NCBI GenBank assembly: GCA_964247745.1
Contig: CAXTVT010000007.1
Coordinates: forward strand, 8,484 to 72,483
DNA: 64,000 nt
From: RH-AL1 sp964247745
Lineage (GTDB): Bacteria; Pseudomonadota; Alphaproteobacteria; Rhizobiales; Beijerinckiaceae
Reading direction: 5' to 3'
Part shown: one piece after another, positions 52,833 through 60,267 of the stretch
Position numbering within the stretch: position 1 is the stretch's first letter
How the letters are laid out: each line of letters begins with the position of its first letter
Notes under the pieces: generated by a model
What the model was told of the DNA's origin: nothing
Seen by the model: only the letters and a program-made list of their open reading frames with translations
Databases searched by the model: none
Translations under genes and position numbers: made by a program

Positions 52833-53972
52833 ATGATCAGCTCAGCGCCATGCTTCTACTGCCAAGAGCGATACGACTTTACCGACGAGCACGTCATCCC
52901 CGCCTGCATAGGAGGAGATGACTCGCAGTGGCTGCTGCGTGGCTGCATCTGCTCCGTATGCAATAATGAATTTTCAATCCTCGAAGCGGCGTTCGCACGA
53001 AGTTCACCGGTAGCGCTTGCGCGAGTTATGTTTCAGAAGACTGGGCGCGACAGAGGTAAAGATACGAAAGCAATCTCGTTCCGAGCTAAGAAGATCTTAG
53101 CAACCGACGATGAAGGTATCACGAGTGTGGCTCAGATCAGAGCTGGTTTTAAAACTACATTGGCAGCTCAGGTTCATCAGATAGGAGACAATGAGCTTCA
53201 AGTGCGAGGTTCTGACTGCAGCGAAATTGACGCACTTCTTGACCGCCTTAGAAGCCTGCCAGCTAATTTCGAGCTTATTGACAAGAAACACTCTCGCCTT
53301 TACATTTGCACGCAAATCATTGAAGGCTTAGAAGGCTACATCGTAGCAGGGGCTGTTACAGATAAGCGACGGCCACCAAGGGACGGCGTTTGGTTTGCGC
53401 CGATGCCGCATCAGAGTAGTCTTACCCGGCCCTTCGTGGTGCTTGGTGATGGCGGTCAATTAAACTGTCATGCCTCGTCGCTTACTGAAGCCTTAAAGCT
53501 TCTCTTCAAGGCTCGAAGTATCAAACCAGAAATTACTTCACAGCTTGGTGATGCACGCTTTATAGATAAGCCCTCGGTAATGATGGAGATGAGCATTGAT
53601 ATTAATGCCTATTATCGAATTATAGCAAAAATCGGACTAAATATATTTGCTTTCATCGAAGGACCACAGGCCATCAGCGTCGCATGTTTCGAGCGAGCCC
53701 GCCGCTATGTCAGATATGGGGAGCAAAGTCTAGGTCTTCTGCCTATGCCTGATAAAGAGCTTCCCGCTGGGATAAAGGCTTGGCTACAGTCGCGACATTA
53801 TCTTACAATCAGATCGGTGGAGCGAGAGGGGGAGCATTATCTCTGCTTTATACCGTATATCTATGGGATAGGCATCGGAGCAGTAATCCTTTCGCAGAGT
53901 AGAACATCGATTTTACAGCGTCCGATTACGCTGCTTGTCGACTATATCGCAAATCGTATAATCAGAATGTAG
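52833..53972 (+). CDS. HNH_5-type nuclease-like protein in AT-rich insert
   Basis: A 379-residue protein in clearly AT-rich DNA. The N-terminus has an HNH_5-like zinc-finger nuclease motif: CFYCQERYDFTDEHVIPACI (first CxxC and the catalytic EHVIP), then CICSVCNNEFS (second CxxC and Asn). The remaining 300 residues are not recognised; they contain RDGVWFAPMPHQSS and several aromatic beta-like segments. AGAGGAA precedes the ATG at 52833. The block sits inside umuC on the opposite strand and is flanked by 8-bp CGGTGTAA repeats (52817-52824, 53982-53989). A DNA-targeting effector, possibly anti-phage, is plausible but not shown. Confidence 0.8.
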   Translation: MISSAPCFYCQERYDFTDEHVIPACIGGDDSQWLLRGCICSVCNNEFSILEAAFARSSPVALARVMFQKTGRDRGKDTKAISFRAKKILATDDEGITSVAQIRAGFKTTLAAQVHQIGDNELQVRGSDCSEIDALLDRLRSLPANFELIDKKHSRLYICTQIIEGLEGYIVAGAVTDKRRPPRDGVWFAPMPHQSSLTRPFVVLGDGGQLNCHASSLTEALKLLFKARSIKPEITSQLGDARFIDKPSVMMEMSIDINAYYRIIAKIGLNIFAFIEGPQAISVACFERARRYVRYGEQSLGLLPMPDKELPAGIKAWLQSRHYLTIRSVEREGEHYLCFIPYIYGIGIGAVILSQSRTSILQRPITLLVDYIANRIIRM

Positions 53973-53989
53973 CCGTGCCTTCGGTGTAA

Positions 53990-54058
53990 GGCGTGCTTCC
54001 ATGCGCAGTAGAAGCTGTTGCCGTCCACCAGCGCCAGCGATGGCGGCCAGGCGCTCAT
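53990..54058 (-). pseudogene. umuC: umuC 5' remnant
   Basis: From the ATG at 54058, overlapping the umuD stop as ATGA, about 17 codons read MSAWPPSLALVDGNSFYCAW, the normal UmuC start with its catalytic Asp region (ALVDGNSFY). The sequence then passes into foreign AT-rich DNA near 53990. The matching C-terminus is at 52188-52783. Confidence 0.7.
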
Positions 54059-54481
54059 CCTCCCAATGCTTGGCGGCGCGGGTTTACGCTGCCCGACACG
54101 ACGCCCCACACCTCGACCACCGCGGCCGGGTCGAGCGCGAAGGTGGGATAGCGCGGGTTGGCGAAGGACAGGGCGACGGTGCTGCGCTGGCGCGACCACA
54201 TCTTGAACGACCGCTCGCCCTCGATGTCGACCACCCATCACGTCGCCGTCATGTTGGACCAGCGAGCGGTCCACAATGGCAAGGTCGCCGTTGAACAGGC
54301 CTTTGCCGATCATGCCGTCGCCAGCGACGCGCACGATGAAGGTGGCGGCGCAATTGCTGACCAGCAGGTGCTGCAGGTTGATCGCCTTCTCCATGAAGTC
54401 GTCGGCCGGCGGTGCGCAGTATCTCGGGGTTACCGCCGCGGCGCTCAGTGCGCCCGCGTCGCGGGCGTGGAAGGGGTACTG
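54055..54481 (-). pseudogene. umuD: umuD remnant (translesion polymerase V autoprotease subunit)
   Basis: Sequence homologous to UmuD. It reads YCAPPADDFMEKAINLQHLL, IVRVAGDGMIGKGLFNGDLA and IVDRSLVQHDGD, followed after an apparent extra base near 54240 by VDIEGERSFKMWSRQRSTVA, PRYPTFALDPAAVVEVWGVV and a stop at 54055. The catalytic serine of the GDSM motif is Gly (GDGM), so self-cleavage would be lost even without the frame break. The 5' end is missing: there is no start codon before the in-frame stop upstream, and AT-rich DNA begins near 54490. Confidence 0.78.
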
Positions 54482-54538
54482 GCAGCGAAGTGTTAGCTAA
54501 GCTATTCCTTCTGCGCATTAACGCGCAAAGGTGGTTCA

Positions 54539-55075
54539 GTGGCGTCTCTCATCCTTCCGCCCACCACGAAGCCTTTAGTCGAGAACACTACGACCAAGAA
54601 TGGCGACGAATTGGATCTTTGCACCCGAGAAAGAAATAAGATCAACAATTTTATTGATCGCGGTGTCGCAGACGCTGGTCTCAAGCTTCAGGCTGATGCA
54701 TACATCCGCGAGTTTCCAGAGGCCAAGCATAGGACACCAGGCCCTTGTCGAAAATACAATTGTCACGGCATGACATTTGCCGCGAGAAGAACGCGAATAG
54801 AGAGCAGCTCTGAAGTGACAAAAATATTGTCAGATGACAACTACAAGCAAATTGATGTAAGGGACGTACTCGCTGGCGATATTGTCATTTATATATCAGC
54901 ATTATCAAGCGGCGCTGAGGTTGCGCACTCTGGCATTGTCGTCCATCCCGGAACCGGCGGTTTTCCGCAGCCAATTATAGTTAGCAAATGGGGGTCTTGT
55001 CAGGAGTTCGTACATCTTGTATATGATACGCCTTACAGGAATATGAAAGTAGAATACTACCGGGTGATGCCATGA
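54539..55075 (+). CDS. Putative papain-like/NlpC-P60-like cysteine peptidase, first gene of AT-rich operon
   Basis: A 178-residue protein in AT-rich DNA. A likely catalytic Cys is in KYNCHGMTFAARRT and a likely His in AEVAHSGIVVHPG, preceded by DVLAGDIVIYIS; this C...(DxxxGDIVxY)...H order is that of NlpC/P60- and CHAP-type hydrolases. The tail SKWGSCQEFVHLVYDTPY resembles DUF7689-type proteins, though I cannot confirm it. The start is GTG at 54539 with AAAGG seven bases upstream. Its stop overlaps the next ATG by 4 bp. No signal peptide is seen, so it likely acts inside the cell rather than on the wall. Confidence 0.72.
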   Translation: MASLILPPTTKPLVENTTTKNGDELDLCTRERNKINNFIDRGVADAGLKLQADAYIREFPEAKHRTPGPCRKYNCHGMTFAARRTRIESSSEVTKILSDDNYKQIDVRDVLAGDIVIYISALSSGAEVAHSGIVVHPGTGGFPQPIIVSKWGSCQEFVHLVYDTPYRNMKVEYYRVMP

Positions 55076-55497
55076 CGCCAATCGAAAGAGCCGCTAGATT
55101 AGACGCTGCGACTATAATGGCTATAGCAAACACGCCGCTTTTCGCGGCTGCTCAGATGCGGGATCGCAAATCCATTCAACTTTTTGCTAAGTCGACCTCT
55201 GTAAACGCATTGCTTGACAGATTCTTGAAGGAAAGTAGGAAAACTCCAAAGACACAGGCCGAAGAAGCTTTTGTGTACCTTTGCGCTGTCGCGATTTTTT
55301 TGCAGGGCAACTCGTCATCTTTTAGCAAGGTCCAAAACTTTGATAATCATCGATGGCTCCAACCAATTATTGAATTTTTATGCTCAGTAGTCCCTAATAG
55401 TAACCAGACGCTAACTCAGTCTGCGAGCAGGCAAATCGATCACGTTCTTAGTAGCAAGATAAGCTCGCTGCCAGCTACTGAGGTCAAATCACAATGA
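55072..55497 (+). CDS. Hypothetical helical protein, second gene of AT-rich operon
   Basis: A 141-residue protein of unknown family. It is mainly helical by composition (AARLDAATIMAIANTPLFAA, AEEAFVYLCAVAIFLQG) and has no membrane segment or metal motif that I can name. The 4-bp overlaps on both sides (55072-55075 and 55494-55497) show that the three genes are translated as a unit and probably give interacting proteins. Base composition matches its partners and differs strongly from the host. Confidence 0.72.
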   Translation: MTPIERAARLDAATIMAIANTPLFAAAQMRDRKSIQLFAKSTSVNALLDRFLKESRKTPKTQAEEAFVYLCAVAIFLQGNSSSFSKVQNFDNHRWLQPIIEFLCSVVPNSNQTLTQSASRQIDHVLSSKISSLPATEVKSQ

Positions 55498-55949
55498 AAG
55501 TCATTCTATTTGGATGCTGTGAGTCAATGGCTATGGATGCACCAAGCGGTCGTCCAAGCATGTTCCATATATTAGATGCCGTCGCTGTGCCGACTGTTCC
55601 GTTCGTTTTCCCCAACGTCGCAGTATTAACAATTATGGAGATCGAGAATGGCGATGATATACGCGGGGTTACATTAGAAATAAAGAACAACGAGCATCTT
55701 CTTTTAAAGACAAAGCTTGAGCTCGAATTTAACGCAAGTCCGCGTTGTAGAAATTCTACTAAAATTCAATCGTTGACAATCTTCCAACCAGGTGTGATAA
55801 TCTTTGATCTCCTTTATAAAGAAAAGGTGATAGCAAATTATTCAGTTCTTATTAAGACGCTATCTGCTCAAGTATCACCATCTGAGCCCAACAAAACAAA
55901 TGTCAGTCGAAAGAAAAGAATTGCATTGAAAGCAAAAGAAAGTGCGTAA
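55494..55949 (+). CDS. DUF6941-like beta-sandwich protein, third gene of AT-rich operon
   Basis: A 151-residue protein. The first 110 residues alternate short hydrophobic strands: MKVILFGCCESMAMDAPSGR, PSMFHILDAVAVPTVPFVFP and NVAVLTIMEIENGDDIRGVT. This opening resembles the DUF6941 family of small predicted beta-sandwich proteins; the match is by eye. The C-terminus is basic (VSRKKRIALKAKES). It closes the three-gene operon; the AT-rich block ends about 10 bp after its stop, where GC-rich DNA on the other strand resumes. Confidence 0.7.
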   Translation: MKVILFGCCESMAMDAPSGRPSMFHILDAVAVPTVPFVFPNVAVLTIMEIENGDDIRGVTLEIKNNEHLLLKTKLELEFNASPRCRNSTKIQSLTIFQPGVIIFDLLYKEKVIANYSVLIKTLSAQVSPSEPNKTNVSRKKRIALKAKESA

Positions 55950-55953
55950 AGCG

Positions 55954-56188
55954 CTATTTTAATCGCCAAACCTGCCCAGCCTGCGTCCTCTCACCCTCGA
56001 CAACCCGTGTCGCCCGCATCTTCCGTAGCGCGCATCCGACCCGGCGCACCACGTCGGTTATCAATCGGCGGTCCTGCCAATCCTTGCCCTCGACCTCGCA
56101 CAGCTTCACTGCCAGCTCGCGGACCGCCGTCGGCCCCGGCGACGGGCGCGACGCGCTCGCCGATCTTGGCGATGGCGGCGCCGGCCAT
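55954..56188 (-). pseudogene. Small winged-helix-like gene remnant
   Basis: Two minus-strand frames together look like one small protein. From the ATG at 56188, MAGAAIAKIGERVAPVAGAD has very high GC at third positions; near 56100 the coding signal moves to another frame with VRELAVKLCEVEGKDWQDRR, TDVVRRVGCALRKMRATRVV and a stop at 55954. The second part resembles a DNA-binding winged helix of island genes. One indel would join them. It is probably a broken resident gene at the right edge of the AT-rich insert. Confidence 0.4.
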
Positions 56189-56346
56189 GTCATGGGAACA
56201 TTATACCAGCGGACCGAAATTTATTTGGTCAGCCCAGTTGGACTGAATATGTTGGATTAGCCCGGCTGCTCTTGGCGGGTACTCAGGAAGAGCGCAAACC
56301 CTAGTGGCCTCACCTCCCGAGGCCAAAGCCTCGGGAGGGCCTGAAG

Positions 56347-56422
56347 TGGTCAGGGTGGTCGGGCTCGAACCGACGACCTCACCCTTACGAGGGGCGCGCT
56401 CTACCAACTGAGCTACACGGTA
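56347..56422 (-). tRNA. tRNA-Thr (CGT)-like gene with mismatched acceptor stem
   Basis: The minus strand has a D arm (GCTC/GAGC), an anticodon arm with loop CTCGTAA (anticodon CGT, Thr), a T arm (GTCGG/CCGAC) and an encoded CCA. The acceptor halves TACCGTG and CACCCTG leave two C-C mismatches at the third and fourth pairs and a U-G first pair. It may be an inactive island tRNA, or a hybrid left by recombination at a tRNA attachment site. The rest of 56194-56792 shows no convincing gene. Confidence 0.65.
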
Positions 56423-56792
56423 GAGACCTAAGTGCCGCATTTAGGTGTCACAAGGCTCGGCGGCTTTACCTTAGGGGTTTGCTGCCCCATGCCGCGCATT
56501 TGCGTCGGGCCACCGTTGCCCGCCGGCATCGTTCTTGACGTACCGGACCGAAGTGGGCAGCTCAGCCGTGGCGACATTCCGGCGATCGGCACGCCATCCG
56601 CCGGACAGTCTGCGCAGGGGATGGCAAAGGAAGAGTCTCGCGATGGGGCGAAGCCGCCGGTTGGTCGACGTGGTCGATCGGGGCGGGCGCGTTTGAACCA
56701 GCGCGACGCCGGGAGCGAGCCACAGGGCGAGCATGACATCCGCCGCCTAGCGGGGGCGCTGCAGATGGCCCGACGCATGCCCATGCCCAACG

Positions 56793-57152
56793 TCACGCCG
56801 CGGCCGAGGGGAACCACCTCGCGGGGAACTGCCCGGTCGCGCTGCCCCACATGCGCTTCCGCTTAAAGCCCGCCCGCCGGAGCGCGGAGCCCAGATGCCC
56901 CGCGTGCGCGTTGCCGCGCCGCCGCCCCATCAGCATCGCTTGCAGCTCCGGAAGGCTCAAACCGCCCGCCTGGACCTCGGGCGGGATCGTCTGAAGAAGC
57001 CTGGCGAGCCTGACGTCGATCGATGTCATGCGTTCACGAGCGGCCGTGGCCTCGGCTTTCCGGTCGGCGTTGGCCTGGACAGCCGCCGCGGCGGCTTGCG
57101 CGGCGTTGTTCCGCGCCAGCTCCTGCTTCAGGGTTTCGACGTAGGCGCTCAT
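56793..57152 (-). CDS. Hypothetical island protein with coiled-coil-like N-terminus
   Basis: A 119-residue protein starting MSAYVETLKQELARNNAAQA. An alanine-rich helical N-terminus is followed by TSIDVRLARLLQTIPPEVQ and a basic C-terminus (GSALRRAGFKRKRMWGSATG, then QFPARWFP) resembling the winged-helix tails of phage and island primases. No known family can be named. It is on the same strand as the primase gene and downstream of it, past an AT-rich spacer. Confidence 0.6.
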   Translation of the reverse strand: MSAYVETLKQELARNNAAQAAAAAVQANADRKAEATAARERMTSIDVRLARLLQTIPPEVQAGGLSLPELQAMLMGRRRGNAHAGHLGSALRRAGFKRKRMWGSATGQFPARWFPSAAA

Positions 57153-57244
57153 TGAAATGCTTTTTCGCCTGGCGCGACGACAGACGCGCGACGCCATGCA
57201 TATCGCTCCTGGTGGTGGTGGCTGGCAAGTCCCGCCAGGCATGG

Positions 57245-57400
57245 ATGAGGTTACGACGGTTTCAGAGGTCGGGTTACTTCGGTCTACATAAAATGAGAGT
57301 GCGTTATGCTGCAAGACGCACCACATCATCACTATGCTTCACTAATCGTCATTTCCCTCACGTCAAACAAAACAGACCTCTAAAACCAGCATAACCTCAT
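57245..57400. other. AT-rich spacer flanked by 26-bp inverted repeats, candidate origin
   Basis: The arms 57245-57270 and 57375-57400 are inverted copies, 22 of 26 positions matching (both begin ATGAGGTTA and share GGTTT and AGAGGTC). Between them is about 104 bp of AT-rich non-coding DNA. The right arm covers the stop codon of the primase gene. Placement next to a replication protein makes an origin or a partition or regulatory site plausible; no iterons are obvious. Confidence 0.45.
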
Positions 57401-60267
57401 GCAGCCCCGCCTTCGGCCTGGGTCAGGGCGTAGAGGTGCCCATGCACCTTGTCAGGACGCATCACGATCCTGCGGCCGTCGAGCACTTGGCCGTGAATGC
57501 GGCTCAGGAAGCCGCCCAGCATCTTGGTATTCAGGATGCCGTTGCGCCCGCAGTGCCGATGCAGGCACTCTTGGAAGTCGGGGTGATGGTCAGCAACGTC
57601 CAAAAGGTGCTTGGCCTTGTAGAAGGTGTCAGGCTTAAGCGCGGGCACCGCTGTCCAATGCGCCATCACCTCGCGGATCGAAGCGCGCACCGGGTCTTCC
57701 GCCCGCGCCGCTTCCTGGCTTGCCACGGGGTCGCTCGTGCCCAGCCAGACGAGCGGGGCGCGCACCATCAGCGTCCAATCGCTGTAGGAGCCGAGCGGCG
57801 GAAGGTCGACGTCGGGGCAGCCCGCTGCCCGGTAGGCCATGGCGATCGTCAGCACCGCGGCGAGGTAGCGGCCGCGGTCGGCCTGCACGCGGGCGAGCGG
57901 GTCGAAGTTGAAGTGGCGCGTTTCCGGGCTTTCTATCCCGGCGTCGAGGTTGCTTGTGATCGTGCGGCGCACCAGGTCGCCTTCCACGGTAGTGTTGTTG
58001 CCGTTGCAGAACACGGCGGCCTTGCACACGCCGACGAAGGGTTCGCTCTTGCCGAGCGGGCGGACCGTAACGACTTGGCGCTCGGCGATTTGGCACAGGA
58101 GAGTGCCGCCGATCGTGCCGTTGACGTTGTCGAGGTTTACGAAGGGCGAGCCATCGCGAACGGCCGCGACGAGCCGCTTCTCAAGCTCGTCGGGATTGCT
58201 GCCGGCCGCCATTGCCGGTGCGGCGTATCCGGCGGCGAGCGTCGTGGCGACATCGACGAGGTGGCTCTTGCCGGTGCCAGCCGTGTGGGCGCGGATCAGG
58301 TGCATGGGAGCAGTCCCCATGCCGCCCCGCAGCACTGCGGTCAGCACGGCTGACAGTGCCGCCGACCGGTCGATCGGCCCAACGAAGGGAAAACCGTCAA
58401 GCAGGCTACCGATCAGGGCTAGCGCCGCTTCCGCATCGGCGCGGCTCGGCTTCTCCGGGATCGACGGCATGGTGAGGCTGGGATCGGAGAAGTGGTACAG
58501 CTCGGTCGCGGCGTCATACCCCGCAGCGGTCAGCAAGGTGCCATCGCTCCGCAGCACAGGGGAAGTCACGCATCCGCTCACGGGCAGGAACTTCCACTGG
58601 CCGCGGCGCGACAGGATGGTCTCGGCCGCGTCGCGCGGCGGGTCGATGCTGATGATCTTCTTCAAGGTGCCGTGCCAGCGTTGGAAGTCGGCGCATCTGT
58701 TTAGCCAATCAACGAGCATCGGCACGGTAACTTCCTTGAAGCTCGCCGTGATCGTCGTCCTGCCGCCGGCCGCCTTTGATTGGTTCAGCACGGGCTGCAC
58801 CAGCTTACCGCCGCGCTGGTAGATGGGCGCGCCGGCCGCGCGCAACGCATCCTCTGCCTTGCTTGCGGTCGCTGCGATTTGGCCCGGCTCCACCATGACG
58901 ATGGGGCGCTGTCCATCGCCGACGGCTACCCACAACCCGTCACGCCCGATCTCGGCTAACTGCCCTGCGCCGGCCTGGACTTCGCTGCCGTTGACCGGCA
59001 GCCGGCCGGTGTAGCCGGCTTCCCTGGCGAGATGGATGAGCGTGGCGAAGGTGATGCCGCCCGCCGGGTCGAAGCTGCGGACGACGCCGAGGAAGTCGTC
59101 CTCGTCGAACTTGTCGGCGCTCCTCGCGCTGAAACCGCGCGCCAGCTCCTCGGCGCAAGCCCATTTCGTCGCGAGCAAGCTCCAGAGGACGCGCCGCCAC
59201 TCATCACGGCCGCAGTCGGGGTCGAGCACGGCGAGTATTGTACGCACAATGGCGACGTTTTCTGGCGTCTCAGGCGGCGGCAGCAGCTTCGTGGTGGCGT
59301 CGCGCCTGGCCTGAGGGCCGAAGTCGACGGTCGACAGGATGCCACCGCCCTCCGTGCCGCCGGCCCTTCCTGCCTTCGCCTGAGCCTTGCGGCTAGACGC
59401 ACCGCCGGCGGCCGTGGCGCGCGGCGCGGCGGGATCGACGTCGAGCCCGAGCCCGTCGATGATCTCTCTTACCGTGTAGGGCGGCAGGACCCTGTTCTCC
59501 TTCGGCACCAGCGCAGAGGCGAAGCGGACGGGGAGCGGCTCGGCCTTGTTATGGTAGAAGCCCGGCAGGCGCAGTACGCGCGGCAGGTCTTTCACGTTCT
59601 TGTCCGTGCCGTACTGGGCGATGAGCGCCTCGTGCAGCGGCTTGAACAGGTTGAGAGGGCAGTCGCTGGTAAGCCAATACAGATGGCACTTGCCGGGCGA
59701 CGTGCGGACGGCCATGTGCGGCGGCTTGGCCGCGACGAGCTTGGAGGGATCGACACCGTCGCAATCGGCGATCACGGCGCGCACGCGGGCGACGTTCGTG
59801 CCCTTCTGCCCGCGGCCGTCGGTGGCGCTCACCATCACGAAAATGCCATAGCCGAATTGGTTGAGCCGCCACAGCTCGGACCATGCCTCGGCCAAGGTTG
59901 CTTTCGTGAACAGCCTGGTCGGCAACCCACGCCCCTTGCGGTCATCGATCGCGCGGAAGTCGAAGCGGGTTGCGGTCGGGTCGAGCGTGCGGAGGAAGCG
60001 TTCCGTTGCCTTCCTCGCCTGCGCGCGCACGTCGGGGGTGTCAGGACCGGCAGCGAACAACAACGCTGGCGCGCCGCCGGCCACACCGTCGCCATTACGG
60101 CCGCGCAGCTCTGAGCCGTCGCCTTCGTTATCAGGGATGACGATCGTGGACGGCAGGCTGGGGGCAGCGGCGCTACCGTGCGTCGCAAGAAGCCCCGCGT
60201 CGTCGCCGCTGTCGGCAGCCGCCACCTCGCCGTCCCCATCGTCGTGGTTCGGATCGAGCCGGCTCAT
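57397..60267 (-). CDS. Primase-helicase-like replication protein of the island
   Basis: A 956-residue protein. After an acidic low-complexity N-terminus (1-60), a RepB-like primase region spans about 85-265 (ATRFDFRAIDDRKGRGLPTR, VRAVIADCDGVDPSKLV, SPGKCHLYWLTSDCP, LPRVLRLPGFYHNK). A PriCT-2-like helical domain is near 335-420 (PDCGRDEWRRVLWSLLATKW, then FDPAGGITFATLIHLAREAG). The C-terminal half is ATPase-like, with Walker A in AHTAGTGKSHLVDVATTLA (near 655) and LDNVNGTIGG. Such proteins start replication of plasmids and satellites. The ATG at 60267 overlaps the upstream stop as ATGA. The frame is open to 60498, but that stretch is read-through. Confidence 0.82.
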   Translation of the reverse strand: MSRLDPNHDDGDGEVAAADSGDDAGLLATHGSAAAPSLPSTIVIPDNEGDGSELRGRNGDGVAGGAPALLFAAGPDTPDVRAQARKATERFLRTLDPTATRFDFRAIDDRKGRGLPTRLFTKATLAEAWSELWRLNQFGYGIFVMVSATDGRGQKGTNVARVRAVIADCDGVDPSKLVAAKPPHMAVRTSPGKCHLYWLTSDCPLNLFKPLHEALIAQYGTDKNVKDLPRVLRLPGFYHNKAEPLPVRFASALVPKENRVLPPYTVREIIDGLGLDVDPAAPRATAAGGASSRKAQAKAGRAGGTEGGGILSTVDFGPQARRDATTKLLPPPETPENVAIVRTILAVLDPDCGRDEWRRVLWSLLATKWACAEELARGFSARSADKFDEDDFLGVVRSFDPAGGITFATLIHLAREAGYTGRLPVNGSEVQAGAGQLAEIGRDGLWVAVGDGQRPIVMVEPGQIAATASKAEDALRAAGAPIYQRGGKLVQPVLNQSKAAGGRTTITASFKEVTVPMLVDWLNRCADFQRWHGTLKKIISIDPPRDAAETILSRRGQWKFLPVSGCVTSPVLRSDGTLLTAAGYDAATELYHFSDPSLTMPSIPEKPSRADAEAALALIGSLLDGFPFVGPIDRSAALSAVLTAVLRGGMGTAPMHLIRAHTAGTGKSHLVDVATTLAAGYAAPAMAAGSNPDELEKRLVAAVRDGSPFVNLDNVNGTIGGTLLCQIAERQVVTVRPLGKSEPFVGVCKAAVFCNGNNTTVEGDLVRRTITSNLDAGIESPETRHFNFDPLARVQADRGRYLAAVLTIAMAYRAAGCPDVDLPPLGSYSDWTLMVRAPLVWLGTSDPVASQEAARAEDPVRASIREVMAHWTAVPALKPDTFYKAKHLLDVADHHPDFQECLHRHCGRNGILNTKMLGGFLSRIHGQVLDGRRIVMRPDKVHGHLYALTQAEGGAA

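Noticed and set aside
54158..54496. Plus-strand ORFs opposite the umuD remnant.
   Set aside because: The minus strand carries clear UmuD sequence; the plus frames are antisense shadows.
56471..56734. Minus-strand ORF of 87 codons and plus-strand ORF at 56432-56866.
   Set aside because: Neither has a ribosome site, a recognisable domain, or consistent third-position bias; they are likely chance frames in GC-rich DNA.
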